Positions 9,191-18,786 of a DNA stretch of 62,981 bases are shown in pieces (position 1 is the stretch's first letter; each line of letters opens with the position of its first letter). The DNA is from Flavobacterium sp. UGB4466 (GTDB lineage Bacteria > Bacteroidota > Bacteroidia > Flavobacteriales > Flavobacteriaceae), in assembly GCF_903469665.1 (NCBI RefSeq), contig NZ_CAGKLC010000024.1, positions 1 through 62,981 of the forward strand, given 5' to 3'. Below the pieces are notes generated by a model, which had not been told where the DNA came from, did no database searches, and saw nothing but the letters and a program-made list of their open reading frames with translations. The position numbers and the translations under genes are program-made.

Positions 9191-12100
9191 ATGAACAATG
9201 ATTTTTCCAGGCAGTTTTCTTTTGTCTTATGGATTTTATTTTTTGGAGTTTTTCTCGGAACAAATACTATTTATGCGCAAACCGGAACTGTATCAGTTGA
9301 TTTTAAAAATTCTTCGCCTCAAAAAATTATCGAGAATTTAAAATCACGCACACCTTACCAATTTATCTATCAAAAGGATTTAGATCTTAGTCTGCCTCTT
9401 ATAACACTAAAAAAAGACAACGTTTCTATTGATGAAATTTTAAGTGATTTACAAAAAATGACCAATTTAAATTTTAGAAGAAACGAAAATAATATAGCTG
9501 TAAATAGTAAGGATGCGGACAAAAAAAAAAAGAAAGGAAAAATTACAGGTAAAGTTGTAGATACCAATGGACTTTCACTTCCGGGAGTTAACATAAAAGT
9601 AGTGGAGTTAAATTACGGAGTACAGTCTGATATTGATGGTAATTATATTTTAGAATTAGAACCTGGAGAATATACGATTGAAATCAGCGCTATCTCCTTT
9701 CAAACACAGAAAATTACAGGTGTAAAAGTAACGGAAGGAGGAGAAACACCTTTGGTTGTTTCCTTAAAAGAAGCCGCTCAATCACTCAAAGAAGTTGTAA
9801 TTGTGCAAAATTACAAACAGGCGACAGCTTCAATTCAGGGATTATTGTTACAGCAAAAAAAAGCAGCACAGTTCTCCGATGGTATCTCAGCAGAACAAAT
9901 TGCAAGAACACCGGACAGAGATGTGGCAAGTTCACTAAAACGGATTACAGGAGTAACGACCATTGATAACAAATATGTTGTAGTTCGTTCTATGGGAGAA
10001 CGATGGAATCAGGCCGTTATGGACGGAATTACACTTCCCAGCACCGATGCCTATCAGCAAAACTTTTCTTTTGATATTATTCCAACCTCAATGGTGGAAA
10101 GTATTGTAGTCAGCAAATCAGCAACTCCGGACATGTACGCCAACTTTGCGGGTGGTTATGTAGAAATTAAAACAAAAGATATTCCTAAAGAAAACTTTAA
10201 TAGTTTCTCGATAAGTACTTCATACAACAGCAGAAGTACTTTTAAAGAAAGACTTACGAAGCAGGAAGGAGATTACGATTACTTAGGTTTTGATGATGGG
10301 AGAAGAGATTATCCAACGAATTTGACATCCTTACCAATACCAACAAACGAAGCTGATTCCGGGCTTTTTATAGAGCAGTCTAAGAGGTTTACAGCAGACA
10401 ATTTTACGACTTATAAAACTTATGCTGCTCCGGGAACAACACTTCAATATGCAATGGGAAGAGCGTATAAATTAAAAGATAATAACAAGTGGGGTTTTGT
10501 AGGATCGCTATTTTTTAAAAATACTCAGGAGAAACTGGATATTGAGCATACGCAAAGAGCAAGTAATGCCGATAATTCACTTTTTGTTCCAGAGACGGAT
10601 AAAGCATTGTATTCAACATTTACCAAATACGGATTTAGAAATTCAGGAGCCAATTATACATTTAATTCTACTTTGGCAGGAATGTTTAATGCGGGAATTC
10701 AGTTTGGCAATCATAAAATAACGGCACGTAATACAGTGATGCACATTTACAACAATCAGCTTACTCAGGTAACAGGATGGAGTGACAGTGATGCCTTATC
10801 TGAAATTATGAATGGATCGATACTTCCTTCGACTTCAGAAACAGATTATCCGGTTTATCAGACCTTGCTGCAAAGCAAAATAGAAGGGAGTCATAAGTTT
10901 GGCAAGCTGGATGTCAATTGGTTTGGAGCTTATAACACTGTTTCAAAAGATACTAAAGATGCTACTTTTTTGGATACGTACAGAAAAAAAGTGGGTGATG
11001 ATACTTTGCTTTATCACTATGTATATAATTCAGAAACAAGATTTCCTTTCAGCAGAAGTAACTTTACAAATGATGAAACAGATTACAATTTCGCCATAAA
11101 TTTTAAGTACTCTTTTGATTTTAGCGATACCTACACCAATGATATAAAAGCGGGTTATTTTGGGACCTATAAAAAAGCTACCAACCAGCAGGAATCGGCA
11201 AAGGTAGTCGTAATGGGTACAGGTGCAGATAAAGCGGAGATTTACGAACCTCTTTCAAAATTTTTAGACGGTTCCAGATACTATTATGGAGGTTTTGGAT
11301 GGCAGGATTATGGAGTATACGGTAACAGATACGTAGGTGATGTAAAAGTACATTCCCCCTTTTTAATGCTCGATGATAAAATTGGACGTTACGTAAGATT
11401 AGTGTGGGGAGTAAGGGCAGAAAGCTATTTGTATACCGAAATTGAAAGCCAGTCTGAAGCTGCCGGAGATTTTGGAAAAGATCAAAAAGACGATAAGTTG
11501 TGGCAGTTTTTACCATCAGCAAGTTTGGTCGTAAGTCCTACCAATAAAATGAATATCAGATTGGGGTATAATAAATCAGTTTTACGTCCTCAATTTGCAG
11601 AACGTTTGAGTATTCCTTATTACGATCCTATTCAGTCTGCCAAAATTTATAATTATTCAGGCGGAATGATTTCCAGTGTTTCCAATAATTATGATTTGAA
11701 GTTAGAATGGTTTCCATCCGGAGGTGAAATTTTATCTTTTGGTGTATATCATAAAAATATAGATGATCCTATGGAAGCAGTGGGAAGTTTGAATCCATCA
11801 AGAATCAGAAACATTTACAACCTTAATTCAGCCAATGCTAAACTTTGGGGAGTAGAAGTAGAGTTGTATAAAAGTCTTTCTTTTTTAGGGGAAGGAGAAA
11901 CCCTTAAAGATATTTTTATCTCCGGGAATGCTTCTATTAACAGAACTAAAGTAACCTCTTATGTCGCCATTGACGGGACTGGAGGACTGTATGAAGCAAA
12001 CAGACCGCTTTATGGACAGTCGCCCTATACTTATAATTTAGGATTAGACTACGTGGGAGATCGTTTAGGATTTAGTGTGAGACATAATGCTATAGGAGAT

Positions 12101-12430
12101 CAGTACATATTAGTAGGATTTGATTATCAGTCTGAAGAAATCAGGATGCCTTATTCTATCACGGATGCGCAGATTAGTTATAAGTTTTTTAAAGAAAAAA
12201 ATCTCGAATTCAAATGCAGTATGAAAAACTTGTTTGATGCAGCAATTAAAACCTACGATAATTCAAACAGTTATTCACATATTGAAAATGTGCCGGTGGG
12301 GTCAAATCCACGAGACCGATACAGCTTAGGAGCAAACGCCACAAATAAATACGACGAAGATATTGACAAAGTATTATTTAAAGCTAAAAGCGGCAGAACG
12401 ATAAGTGTTTCCTTAAGTTATTCCTTCTAA
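9191..12430 (+). CDS. TonB-dependent receptor with STN and carboxypeptidase-like domains
   Basis: This is a 1,079-residue outer-membrane receptor. A signal peptide (about 1-30, ending near IYAQ) is followed by an STN (secretin/TonB short N-terminal) domain at about 35-105 that signals to FecR. A carboxypeptidase-regulatory-like beta-sandwich follows (about 115-200, GKITGKVVDTNGLSLPGVNI). The plug is at about 215-330, with the DRDVASSLKRITGV and FAGGYVEIKT motifs, and a long beta-barrel ends in Phe (VSLSYSF). No SusD-like gene follows, so this is not a classic glycan SusCD pair. The substrate is unknown. The next gene encodes a surface-type lipoprotein that may be a partner. Confidence 0.93.
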   Translation: MNNDFSRQFSFVLWILFFGVFLGTNTIYAQTGTVSVDFKNSSPQKIIENLKSRTPYQFIYQKDLDLSLPLITLKKDNVSIDEILSDLQKMTNLNFRRNENNIAVNSKDADKKKKKGKITGKVVDTNGLSLPGVNIKVVELNYGVQSDIDGNYILELEPGEYTIEISAISFQTQKITGVKVTEGGETPLVVSLKEAAQSLKEVVIVQNYKQATASIQGLLLQQKKAAQFSDGISAEQIARTPDRDVASSLKRITGVTTIDNKYVVVRSMGERWNQAVMDGITLPSTDAYQQNFSFDIIPTSMVESIVVSKSATPDMYANFAGGYVEIKTKDIPKENFNSFSISTSYNSRSTFKERLTKQEGDYDYLGFDDGRRDYPTNLTSLPIPTNEADSGLFIEQSKRFTADNFTTYKTYAAPGTTLQYAMGRAYKLKDNNKWGFVGSLFFKNTQEKLDIEHTQRASNADNSLFVPETDKALYSTFTKYGFRNSGANYTFNSTLAGMFNAGIQFGNHKITARNTVMHIYNNQLTQVTGWSDSDALSEIMNGSILPSTSETDYPVYQTLLQSKIEGSHKFGKLDVNWFGAYNTVSKDTKDATFLDTYRKKVGDDTLLYHYVYNSETRFPFSRSNFTNDETDYNFAINFKYSFDFSDTYTNDIKAGYFGTYKKATNQQESAKVVVMGTGADKAEIYEPLSKFLDGSRYYYGGFGWQDYGVYGNRYVGDVKVHSPFLMLDDKIGRYVRLVWGVRAESYLYTEIESQSEAAGDFGKDQKDDKLWQFLPSASLVVSPTNKMNIRLGYNKSVLRPQFAERLSIPYYDPIQSAKIYNYSGGMISSVSNNYDLKLEWFPSGGEILSFGVYHKNIDDPMEAVGSLNPSRIRNIYNLNSANAKLWGVEVELYKSLSFLGEGETLKDIFISGNASINRTKVTSYVAIDGTGGLYEANRPLYGQSPYTYNLGLDYVGDRLGFSVRHNAIGDQYILVGFDYQSEEIRMPYSITDAQISYKFFKEKNLEFKCSMKNLFDAAIKTYDNSNSYSHIENVPVGSNPRDRYSLGANATNKYDEDIDKVLFKAKSGRTISVSLSYSF

Positions 12431-12959
12431 ATACAAAATTCACTAAGAAGCTTTATTGGAAGGAGTAAAGGATTACTTCAGACGAAATAAACAGTGGGAG
12501 AGAGACTTTTATTGGTCTGAGAAAAAGAGCGGTTTAAGTCAGAAAGATCCTGGACATTAAGAAACCGTTAACAATAAAAAAAGTGGTGATATTTTGTTCT
12601 TGTGAAGTCTAATATAGTTGTAATAAGATTAATTTTTTTAATTCTTCATTAGTATTAATCAAGGTCTATTGTTTTTTTTTTGCAGTTCCTGTATGGTCTT
12701 TTAAAAACTTACAGCGTTATAAAAAGACCTGCAGTGATTGCATCAAAAGATCAGGAAGAATGGAAAGCAATCCTTTCATTGCGTTGGAAACCCTAAGAAT
12801 GAAAGATGGAGTTTAGGTATAAACCTCCGATGGTAAAGCGGAAAAAGTTTATCAAAAAGATCTTTGCCAAAAACGAGAAAGACCTAAGGAAAGATATTTT
12901 GCTGCTCTCTCCAAAGGCCTAGTTTGAATAGCAGCAAATATAGCAATAATTAAATTATT
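12431..12959. other. Intergenic region between receptor and lipoprotein genes
   Basis: This 529-bp region has no frame that looks coding. Fragments at 12720-12920 are less AT-rich and read like broken coding sequence with several stops, possibly a gene relic. No promoter consensus stands out immediately before the lipoprotein gene. Confidence 0.5.
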
Positions 12960-14258
12960 ATGAAAAATTTTTTTCTATTTGCAATGGTAGCTCTACTTTT
13001 GGGCTCTTGCCAAAATGATGATTCTACTGCAGATTCTTCTTTTTCAATGAAAGCTTCAGGTGCTGATTATGCTCATCCACCTACAGTACAAACAGTAAGC
13101 GGTGCTATTACCTCTAATACAACATGGACAAACGACAGAGTTTGGGAAATCGATGGTGTTATTACAGTAAAAAATGGCGCAAAATTAACTATTCAGGCAG
13201 GAACTTTTATTAAAGCAAAACCTTTGGCACCAGGAGTTGCTACAGGAGTTTTGGTAATTACTAAAACAGGACAAATTGATGCACAGGGAACTGCAGAATC
13301 TCCAATTGTTTTTACAAGTTATAACTTATTAGATGACAATGCTAATACTTCAGCTCTTCCGGGAGATTTTGGAGGAGTTGTTATTTTAGGAGATGCAGAG
13401 GTTAATACAGGTTCTGTAACGAACATTGTTGAAGGATTAGACGATCAGTCTAATTTTACTGAATTTTATTATGGAGGTTCAAACAACAATCACAATGCGG
13501 GAATCTTAAGCTATGTACGTATCGAATTTGCAGGACGTATTTTAGATACAGACGTTGAAATTAACGGTTTAACATTGGCTGGTGTTGGAAACGGAACTAC
13601 TGTTAACCACATTCAGGTATCTTATGGTAAAGATGATTCATTTGAATTTTTTGGAGGTAAAGTAAACGCTACTCATTTAGTTTCTTTTGCTGCGGATGAT
13701 GACAACTTCGATTTCGATTTTGGTTACACAGGAAGCATCACAAAAGCTATCGCACTTGCAGACAGTAATTCAACTCACAGTTTAAGCGGAGGAAATCCTG
13801 ATTCTAACGGTATTGAATTAGATAACAACGCTACCGGAACACTTACTAGCATTATCACACGTCCGGTTATTTCTCAATTATCTATTATTGGTGTAAGCTC
13901 TTCTACAGTTGCTGATTTGTACGAAAATGCCATTCACGTACGCAGAGCTGGTAACATCAGCCTTACAGATGTAACTGTAACAGGGTACAACACAGGAATT
14001 AGATGGGATTCACCTTCACTTCCATCAGGATCTTCTTATTTAAGAGTTTCAATCCACGGATTTGATAATGTTGCTCTTCCGGCAGGAACAACTTTAACAG
14101 GTTTTGGTACAACTACTTCTACTGTTGACCCGGCTACAAAATGGAGCTTAAACCAGCCTTTCTTTAATAATGGCGCTCTTAATTTTACAGGAACAACAGG
14201 AGCCTTTAAAACAGAATCTAACTGGACGAATACCTGGACAAAGTTTTCTAATTTCTAA
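12960..14258 (+). CDS. Predicted beta-helix lipoprotein near the TonB receptor
   Basis: This 432-residue protein starts with a lipoprotein signal peptide (MKNFFLFAMVALLLGSC, lipid Cys 17). An acidic tract soon after the Cys (QNDD) fits surface export in Bacteroidota. The body is rich in Asn, Thr, Gly and Ser with regularly repeated short strands (for example WEIDGVITVKNGAKLTIQAGTFIKA, broken here as WEIDGVITV and GAKLTIQAGTFI). It resembles a right-handed parallel beta-helix. A run of Asp/Phe (AADDDNFDFDFGY) near residue 245 could bind calcium. It follows the receptor and probably serves as its surface partner. Codon use with many AAC and GGT codons suggests high expression. The exact function is unknown. 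Confidence 0.7.
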   Translation: MKNFFLFAMVALLLGSCQNDDSTADSSFSMKASGADYAHPPTVQTVSGAITSNTTWTNDRVWEIDGVITVKNGAKLTIQAGTFIKAKPLAPGVATGVLVITKTGQIDAQGTAESPIVFTSYNLLDDNANTSALPGDFGGVVILGDAEVNTGSVTNIVEGLDDQSNFTEFYYGGSNNNHNAGILSYVRIEFAGRILDTDVEINGLTLAGVGNGTTVNHIQVSYGKDDSFEFFGGKVNATHLVSFAADDDNFDFDFGYTGSITKAIALADSNSTHSLSGGNPDSNGIELDNNATGTLTSIITRPVISQLSIIGVSSSTVADLYENAIHVRRAGNISLTDVTVTGYNTGIRWDSPSLPSGSSYLRVSIHGFDNVALPAGTTLTGFGTTTSTVDPATKWSLNQPFFNNGALNFTGTTGAFKTESNWTNTWTKFSNF

Positions 14259-14291
14259 TTAGAAAAAAAACAGCTTACTAATTAAATACTG

Positions 14292-14315
14292 TATGGGCAG
14301 AGAAATCTGCCCATA
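14292..14315 (+). terminator. Intrinsic terminator/attenuator after lipoprotein gene
   Basis: A perfect 10-bp stem (TATGGGCAGA, loop GAAA, TCTGCCCATA) is followed by TTTAAAAT, between the beta-helix lipoprotein gene and the T9SS protein gene. It probably lowers expression of the following genes relative to the lipoprotein. Confidence 0.75.
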
Positions 14316-14330
14316 TTTAAAATAAAAAAC

Positions 14331-15185
14331 ATGAAAAAAACACTACTTTTTTTTGCTTTTATAATGATTACAACGATATCATCTGCTCAATATACAATCT
14401 GGGAAGATGATTTTGATGATTCTAATGTTTCAGACTGGAATTTACTGGACAGAGATGGAAATGGAAGTAACTGGATGGCCAGAAAAAACATTCAGTTGGA
14501 TGCAAGTACCGGAAGTGTAATTGACGGAACTATTGATGTTTTGGGAACCTACAATATTGATTTTAAAACAGGCGGACCTCTTGAAGGATTAGAAAACAAT
14601 CTGGCCATCAGTCCGGTTTTGAATATTTCTTTTTACTCCGGAAAAATTAGTTTGACCATAAAAGCGCAGCCAAGTATTTACGACAGTAATCAGAATATTG
14701 CGATCTATGGTTCTACCTCTGCAGATCCCGCCTCTTTTAAACTTTTGCATACCATTACCCTGGAAAGAAATACGGTTGAAGAGGCAGAATTTAAAAATTA
14801 TACGGTAGATATTTCGCAGTTTGCCGGCAAAGCCGAAGTATATCTGGCATTAGGAAATAATCTTTCAGGCCCGTTTATTGGTTACGAAATAGATAAAATT
14901 TCAGTAATGGCAGAAGCTTTATTAGGCACAGCTGATAATACATTAAAATCATCCTTATGTTATTTAAAACAAAATCCTGTTCAGGATTATTTGGAGTTAG
15001 AAATAGCAGAAGAGTATAAAAATGAAGAAACAGTTTTAAAAATTTACAATACGAGCGGCGTTTTAATTAAAGAGTCTTCTTATAAGCCTGAAGGTTTATC
15101 TGTTAGTGATTTAATGCAGGGCATTTATTTCCTTTCTGCAAACAATAATGGAGCTTCCAAAAAAATAAAATTTATAAAAAAGTAA
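14331..15185 (+). CDS. Secreted protein with T9SS type A sorting domain
   Basis: This 284-residue secreted protein has a signal peptide (about 1-19, ISSAQ). A jelly-roll-like domain resembling the choice-of-anchor/cleaved-adhesin family covers about 20-200 (WEDDFDDSNVSDWNLLDRDG, then LAISPVLNI and YEIDKISV). The last 75 residues are a type IX secretion sorting domain, with the NPVQDYLELEI start, an IYNTSGVLI centre and the LMQGIYFLSA plus KKIKFIKK ending. It is therefore expected outside the cell or attached to the cell surface. It sits in the receptor locus just after a terminator-like hairpin. A binding role alongside the lipoproteins and receptor is plausible; no enzyme motif is visible. 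Confidence 0.85.
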   Translation: MKKTLLFFAFIMITTISSAQYTIWEDDFDDSNVSDWNLLDRDGNGSNWMARKNIQLDASTGSVIDGTIDVLGTYNIDFKTGGPLEGLENNLAISPVLNISFYSGKISLTIKAQPSIYDSNQNIAIYGSTSADPASFKLLHTITLERNTVEEAEFKNYTVDISQFAGKAEVYLALGNNLSGPFIGYEIDKISVMAEALLGTADNTLKSSLCYLKQNPVQDYLELEIAEEYKNEETVLKIYNTSGVLIKESSYKPEGLSVSDLMQGIYFLSANNNGASKKIKFIKK

Positions 15186-15224
15186 TCTGATTTTCAAATC
15201 AAATTATGCAAACAAAAAACAAAC

Positions 15225-16013
15225 ATGATGAATTTATTGCCAAAGTTATTCGTTTCTTTAATTTTAATTACTCTTGTAACATCTTGTTCTACTGATGAAA
15301 AGCTGCCTTTTTACAGCAATGAAACCAATCAGCCGGGAAGAGTAACCATTAACGGTTACAGTGCTTTAAATGATTCACTACAGGTAAGGGTTAACGATAA
15401 AATTATTGAAATTAGTAAAGACAAAAAAACGGCCTTTGTCAAAAAAATAGAAAAAGAGTATGACTTTGTATTTTACGGCAGTCAGGAAAAGACTATTTCT
15501 ATACTAAACAAAACCACTAAGGCAGTATTACATACTTATCAGTTTAATGCACAAAAGGTTAAGGATACGATTTCCTTTTTTGCAAAAGATAACTTTTGGA
15601 TTGATAATGTTTCGCGCATAAAACCGGGTGTTTTAAGTAAAACGGCTAACAGTGGTTATAAATTTATTTTCCCCAATCAAAACTTGTATTCTAAAAATAG
15701 TTACACAGGTAATCTTGACGGAATTATACGCAAAATCAACGGGCAGGTTTTAGGTACGGTTGAAAATATAAATAAAGAAAAGTTTAGTTCTTTTATTGAA
15801 TTTCCATTTAGTTCGCCTCCAACCATTTTAATGGAACTGGTAAAACACGGTACAACAGAATCGTATATCCCGGGACAAAAAGTAACAGTTATTATGACCA
15901 TGTCTGTTAATAAATCAAAACTAATTGTACTGGAAGAAAAACTAGATGCAAATGGTAATTTTTCCGGTGTAGAAGGGACCTTAAGCCTAACCGATTATTT
16001 CATTTTTAAATAA
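15225..16013 (+). CDS. Predicted lipoprotein of unknown function
   Basis: This 262-residue protein has a lipoprotein signal peptide (LILITLVTSC, lipid Cys about 21). I do not recognise the mature part. It has an N-terminal beta-rich segment (about 30-110) reminiscent of a small Ig-like fold, a Lys/Tyr-rich middle, and a C-terminal part ending in LTDYFIFK. It lies between the T9SS protein and the S41 peptidase in the same orientation, with gaps under 60 bp, and so belongs to the receptor locus. Participation in ligand capture at the envelope is inferred only from context. Confidence 0.7.
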   Translation: MMNLLPKLFVSLILITLVTSCSTDEKLPFYSNETNQPGRVTINGYSALNDSLQVRVNDKIIEISKDKKTAFVKKIEKEYDFVFYGSQEKTISILNKTTKAVLHTYQFNAQKVKDTISFFAKDNFWIDNVSRIKPGVLSKTANSGYKFIFPNQNLYSKNSYTGNLDGIIRKINGQVLGTVENINKEKFSSFIEFPFSSPPTILMELVKHGTTESYIPGQKVTVIMTMSVNKSKLIVLEEKLDANGNFSGVEGTLSLTDYFIFK

Positions 16014-16069
16014 TAATAAATCTTCATTTACGGGAATATAAAATCATTATTAACAATTACAATCAATAG

Positions 16070-17425
16070 ATGAAATATTCAACTATTTCTGTTTTATCGT
16101 TATTTCTTTTTTTATCTGTTTTTCTATTCTCTTGTTCAGATAATGATGCTCCAGCTCCGGTTTACGAAGCAGGTACAAATGAGTATGTTAATGAGTGGAT
16201 GTACCAGCAGATGAAGAAGTATTATCGCTGGAACACCACAATGCCGGAAAAAGGCCGTTTAGATCTTTCTCCCAAAGAGTACTTTGCAGGGTTATTGCAA
16301 AAAGACGATCGATATTCGTATGCTGTGCATCCTGAACAGCCGGAAACGGCACAGCAAAGTCTCAGACGCAAATTTGGATTCGAAGTTTCTTTTTTTGAAT
16401 TTGAATCGAAATTTTATGGCGTAATTCTGTATGTATTAGAAGATTCTCCTGCCAAAAGAAATGGTTTAAAAAGAGGTCAGCTGATCACAAAAATAGAAGG
16501 AACAATGCTGAACCAAAATAATTATGGGGTATTATATGCTAAAATGACCGCATCAACACAGTTGAATTTGCAGACCATTTCTTATACAGTACAAGCAGGA
16601 TTTTCTAATGTAAAGGAAATTTCGATACTGCAGGGCTATAGCTTTTCGCAGCCCATCAATTCTATTGTTATTGAAGGTAAAAGCAAAAAAATTGGTTACG
16701 TCGAAATTTCTCATTTTGATGCAGGACAGGCGCAGTCGTATCTTCAGACTTTTCAGGAACTTAAAAATAAATCAATTACAGAACTTGTTGTAGATCTGCG
16801 GTATAATGGAGGAGGGGATATCGCAGCTGCAACAGCTTTAAGTATAATTCTGGCTCCTAATATTCAATCCAATACTCTTTTTATAAAATTTGAAGGAAAT
16901 ACGAATGGCGGAAATGTAGACCAATCCTTTAAACAGGCTTTAGAAAGCAATGAATCAAAAATAAGTTTTGATGCTCTTCGCAATGTTCATCCGTCCATAA
17001 ACAGAGTTTATATTTTATGTGGTCGGCACACTGCATCCGCCGCAGAGCTTATTATAAATAATCTAAAACCTTATATGGAAGTCATAACCATTGGAAACAA
17101 GACCTTTGGTAAAGATGTAGCCGGTTTTCCACTTATAGACGATAGAATATCAACTAAAAAAGGCTGGACTTTGTATCCGGCCATATATAAAATGTTTAAT
17201 TCCAGGAATGAAGGTAATTATTCAAAAGGAATTGATCCGCTTATTTCTTTAGATGAAATTCAGCAACCGGAAGTTTTTCCTTTAGGAAACAGTTCTGAGG
17301 TTTTACTAGCCAAAGCTTTAAATTCTATTAACGGAAATACGGCTAAAAATATTTTGGCAACAGCGAAGACATCTCCTTTATCTGCAAATGAAGCAGACGC
17401 TGATTTCTTAATGACAATTCACTAA
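16070..17425 (+). CDS. S41-family (C-terminal processing) peptidase lipoprotein
   Basis: This 451-residue lipoprotein peptidase has a signal peptide ending at LFSC (Cys 22). A PDZ-like domain at about residues 95-175 includes SPAKRNGLKRGQLITKIEG. The S41 protease core follows (about 205-400), with the VVDLRYNGGGDIAAATALS motif and the catalytic serine in GRHTASAAELIINN (about 320-333); the GNKTFGKDVAG segment comes next. Family members cleave unstructured C-termini in the periplasm or at the cell surface. It is the last large gene of the receptor locus and may process the ligand or the secreted partner protein. Confidence 0.88.
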   Translation: MKYSTISVLSLFLFLSVFLFSCSDNDAPAPVYEAGTNEYVNEWMYQQMKKYYRWNTTMPEKGRLDLSPKEYFAGLLQKDDRYSYAVHPEQPETAQQSLRRKFGFEVSFFEFESKFYGVILYVLEDSPAKRNGLKRGQLITKIEGTMLNQNNYGVLYAKMTASTQLNLQTISYTVQAGFSNVKEISILQGYSFSQPINSIVIEGKSKKIGYVEISHFDAGQAQSYLQTFQELKNKSITELVVDLRYNGGGDIAAATALSIILAPNIQSNTLFIKFEGNTNGGNVDQSFKQALESNESKISFDALRNVHPSINRVYILCGRHTASAAELIINNLKPYMEVITIGNKTFGKDVAGFPLIDDRISTKKGWTLYPAIYKMFNSRNEGNYSKGIDPLISLDEIQQPEVFPLGNSSEVLLAKALNSINGNTAKNILATAKTSPLSANEADADFLMTIH

Positions 17426-17448
17426 TTCAAATACGATTTTACTTCATT

Positions 17449-17724
17449 ATGCAGGGTATCGATAAAAGAGAACATCGGAGAATGGAAGAGGTTTTTAATA
17501 AATATAAAAACAGTTATAGCAATTCTGTAATGAAACTGGAAGAGGATAATATCAAGATCTGTCAAAATATGGAAGAACTGGATGTCTTGTATAGTAGTTT
17601 TATGATTCTGCTGACGGAATTGCAAAGATGTGCCAGAAATTATGAGCAGAAAAAAATAGTGACCCGGAGCATACTTCATAAAAACTTAAGAAAGTTGAAT
17701 TCAGAAGCTTGCCGAAACAGATAA
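17449..17724 (+). CDS. Small hypothetical helical protein
   Basis: This is a 91-residue frame just after the S41 peptidase gene and before a strong hairpin. The protein is rich in Glu, Lys, Arg and Leu, with a heptad-like pattern that suggests an alpha-helical coil (RMEEVFNKYKNS, MEELDVLYSS). It has no signal peptide or recognised domain. Two minus-strand frames overlap it, but this one has the more protein-like composition and sits directly upstream of the hairpin at 17754-17810. It could be a real small gene or chance. Confidence 0.35.
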   Translation: MQGIDKREHRRMEEVFNKYKNSYSNSVMKLEEDNIKICQNMEELDVLYSSFMILLTELQRCARNYEQKKIVTRSILHKNLRKLNSEACRNR

Positions 17725-17753
17725 AGAAAAAAAGTAGTAATTCCAATAGAAAG

Positions 17754-17810
17754 TAAAAGCCATGAGACTTTACACAGCAGGAGTGTTTGTGTACATGACT
17801 CATGGTTTTA
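17754..17810. terminator. Long imperfect hairpin, probable bidirectional terminator
   Basis: The outer arms (17754-17766 TAAAAGCCATGAG and 17799-17810 CTCATGGTTTTA) pair with one bulged base. Inner arms TACACA (17771-17776) and TGTGTA (17788-17793) extend the stem. A/T tracts flank both sides, so it could stop transcription from the peptidase side and from the convergent minus-strand gene at 17893. Confidence 0.65.
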
Positions 17811-17892
17811 TCTCAATAAAAAAATGATATTTCTGCTGGTTAGCATAGTAAAAAACGCTACTACGCTTCTAACAGCGATGAAATAGAATCAA

Positions 17893-18570
17893 TTAGTTGT
17901 TTTCGTTGGCAGTTACTCTGTTTGCGGCATAATTGACCGGCGAATAATTAAATTTTATTATGTTGAATTCATAGTTAAACTTGTCTAAATCATTACACTC
18001 ACAGTCTATTTTGTCAAATTGATCTTTGGTCGTTGTGGTGACGGTGACATAGGTAAATGTGGTTACGGTTGTTCCTGTTAGTTCAACATAGCCTACAACA
18101 CAAGTTAAAATGCCAATCGTTTCTGCTGTCGCCCGTTTTGCATCTTCTTGTATAATTTTCATATATCGCAATAGATTTGATTCCAGGTATTTTAGTTTAT
18201 CATTCGAAATCCCTAGTACATCTTCAAAGAATTGTAAATTCACGGCAGAGGGTGTACCGCTATACGATTTTGTGCTGGAGTATGCCGATGTTTCCCCCAT
18301 TCCATTTATAGTTATCATAGCGTTCTGCATTTCGGTGCCGTCTACCAGATACAATCCTCCAACAAAAGGTGTTGTATGACATGTTTTTTTTAGGGCGGCT
18401 CTTATATCAACGAATAATGCGAGCGAATTCTTAAATGCTTCCAAAAGGATTGTTTCTGTTTTGTTATCGGTATCCTTTGGCAGCGATGCCAGCAATAAAT
18501 TTTCATTACAGGTGTGCAGCCACGCTCCATCAGGGGTGGGCGTAATGCAATATGGTATAGATTTGTTCAT
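17893..18570 (-). CDS. Unknown protein, paralogue of the 18787-19467 product
   Basis: I do not recognise this 225-residue protein. It has no classical signal peptide. It shares a layout with the next gene on the same strand: an N-terminal TPDGAWLHT motif (TNDGTWIHT in the paralogue), a middle with GGLYLVDGTEMQNAMITINGM (VDGLYTLNQDAMVRALNSIRGM), a hydrophobic, Thr-rich C-terminal segment (about 150-185), a Cys, then KFNYEFNIIKFNYS (KFSYNVDYTKVGYS). The hydrophobic stretch could insert into a membrane. Position between the receptor locus and the NRPS cluster gives no clear functional hint. Confidence 0.6.
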   Translation of the reverse strand: MNKSIPYCITPTPDGAWLHTCNENLLLASLPKDTDNKTETILLEAFKNSLALFVDIRAALKKTCHTTPFVGGLYLVDGTEMQNAMITINGMGETSAYSSTKSYSGTPSAVNLQFFEDVLGISNDKLKYLESNLLRYMKIIQEDAKRATAETIGILTCVVGYVELTGTTVTTFTYVTVTTTTKDQFDKIDCECNDLDKFNYEFNIIKFNYSPVNYAANRVTANENN

Positions 18571-18669
18571 GGGTCCGTGTTTTTTGTTGTGTATAAAAGG
18601 TCTTTATTGCAATTGAAGAACTTGTTCGAAAACTGTTTTTTCTATTGCAGAAAAAACAAATTTGGCCAT

Positions 18670-18726
18670 TTTATGCACTCTTCTTTGTTGAATAGATTTA
18701 GTATTCCTTTCAAAGGAGTGCATAAA
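18670..18726 (-). terminator. Hairpin between the two paralogous genes
   Basis: A perfect 11-bp inverted repeat (TTTATGCACTC and GAGTGCATAAA) encloses a second short stem (CTTTG/CAAAG). It lies about 60 bp downstream of the minus-strand gene 18787-19467 and 100 bp before the 17893-18570 gene. It probably attenuates read-through between them. Confidence 0.6.
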
Positions 18727-18786
18727 CTGACACAAATTAAATTTCCTTTACGAAAAGTATGAATTTCGAAAAAGTTTTGTTGTTGA

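Noticed and set aside
9191..14258. A SusC/SusD glycan utilisation locus
   Set aside because: The receptor has STN and carboxypeptidase-like domains, but the following lipoprotein does not look like SusD and no glycoside hydrolase is nearby.
17422..17803. Two overlapping minus-strand frames opposite the small helical gene
   Set aside because: They are rich in Phe, His and Ser without protein-like pattern and overlap the end of the peptidase gene and the hairpin.
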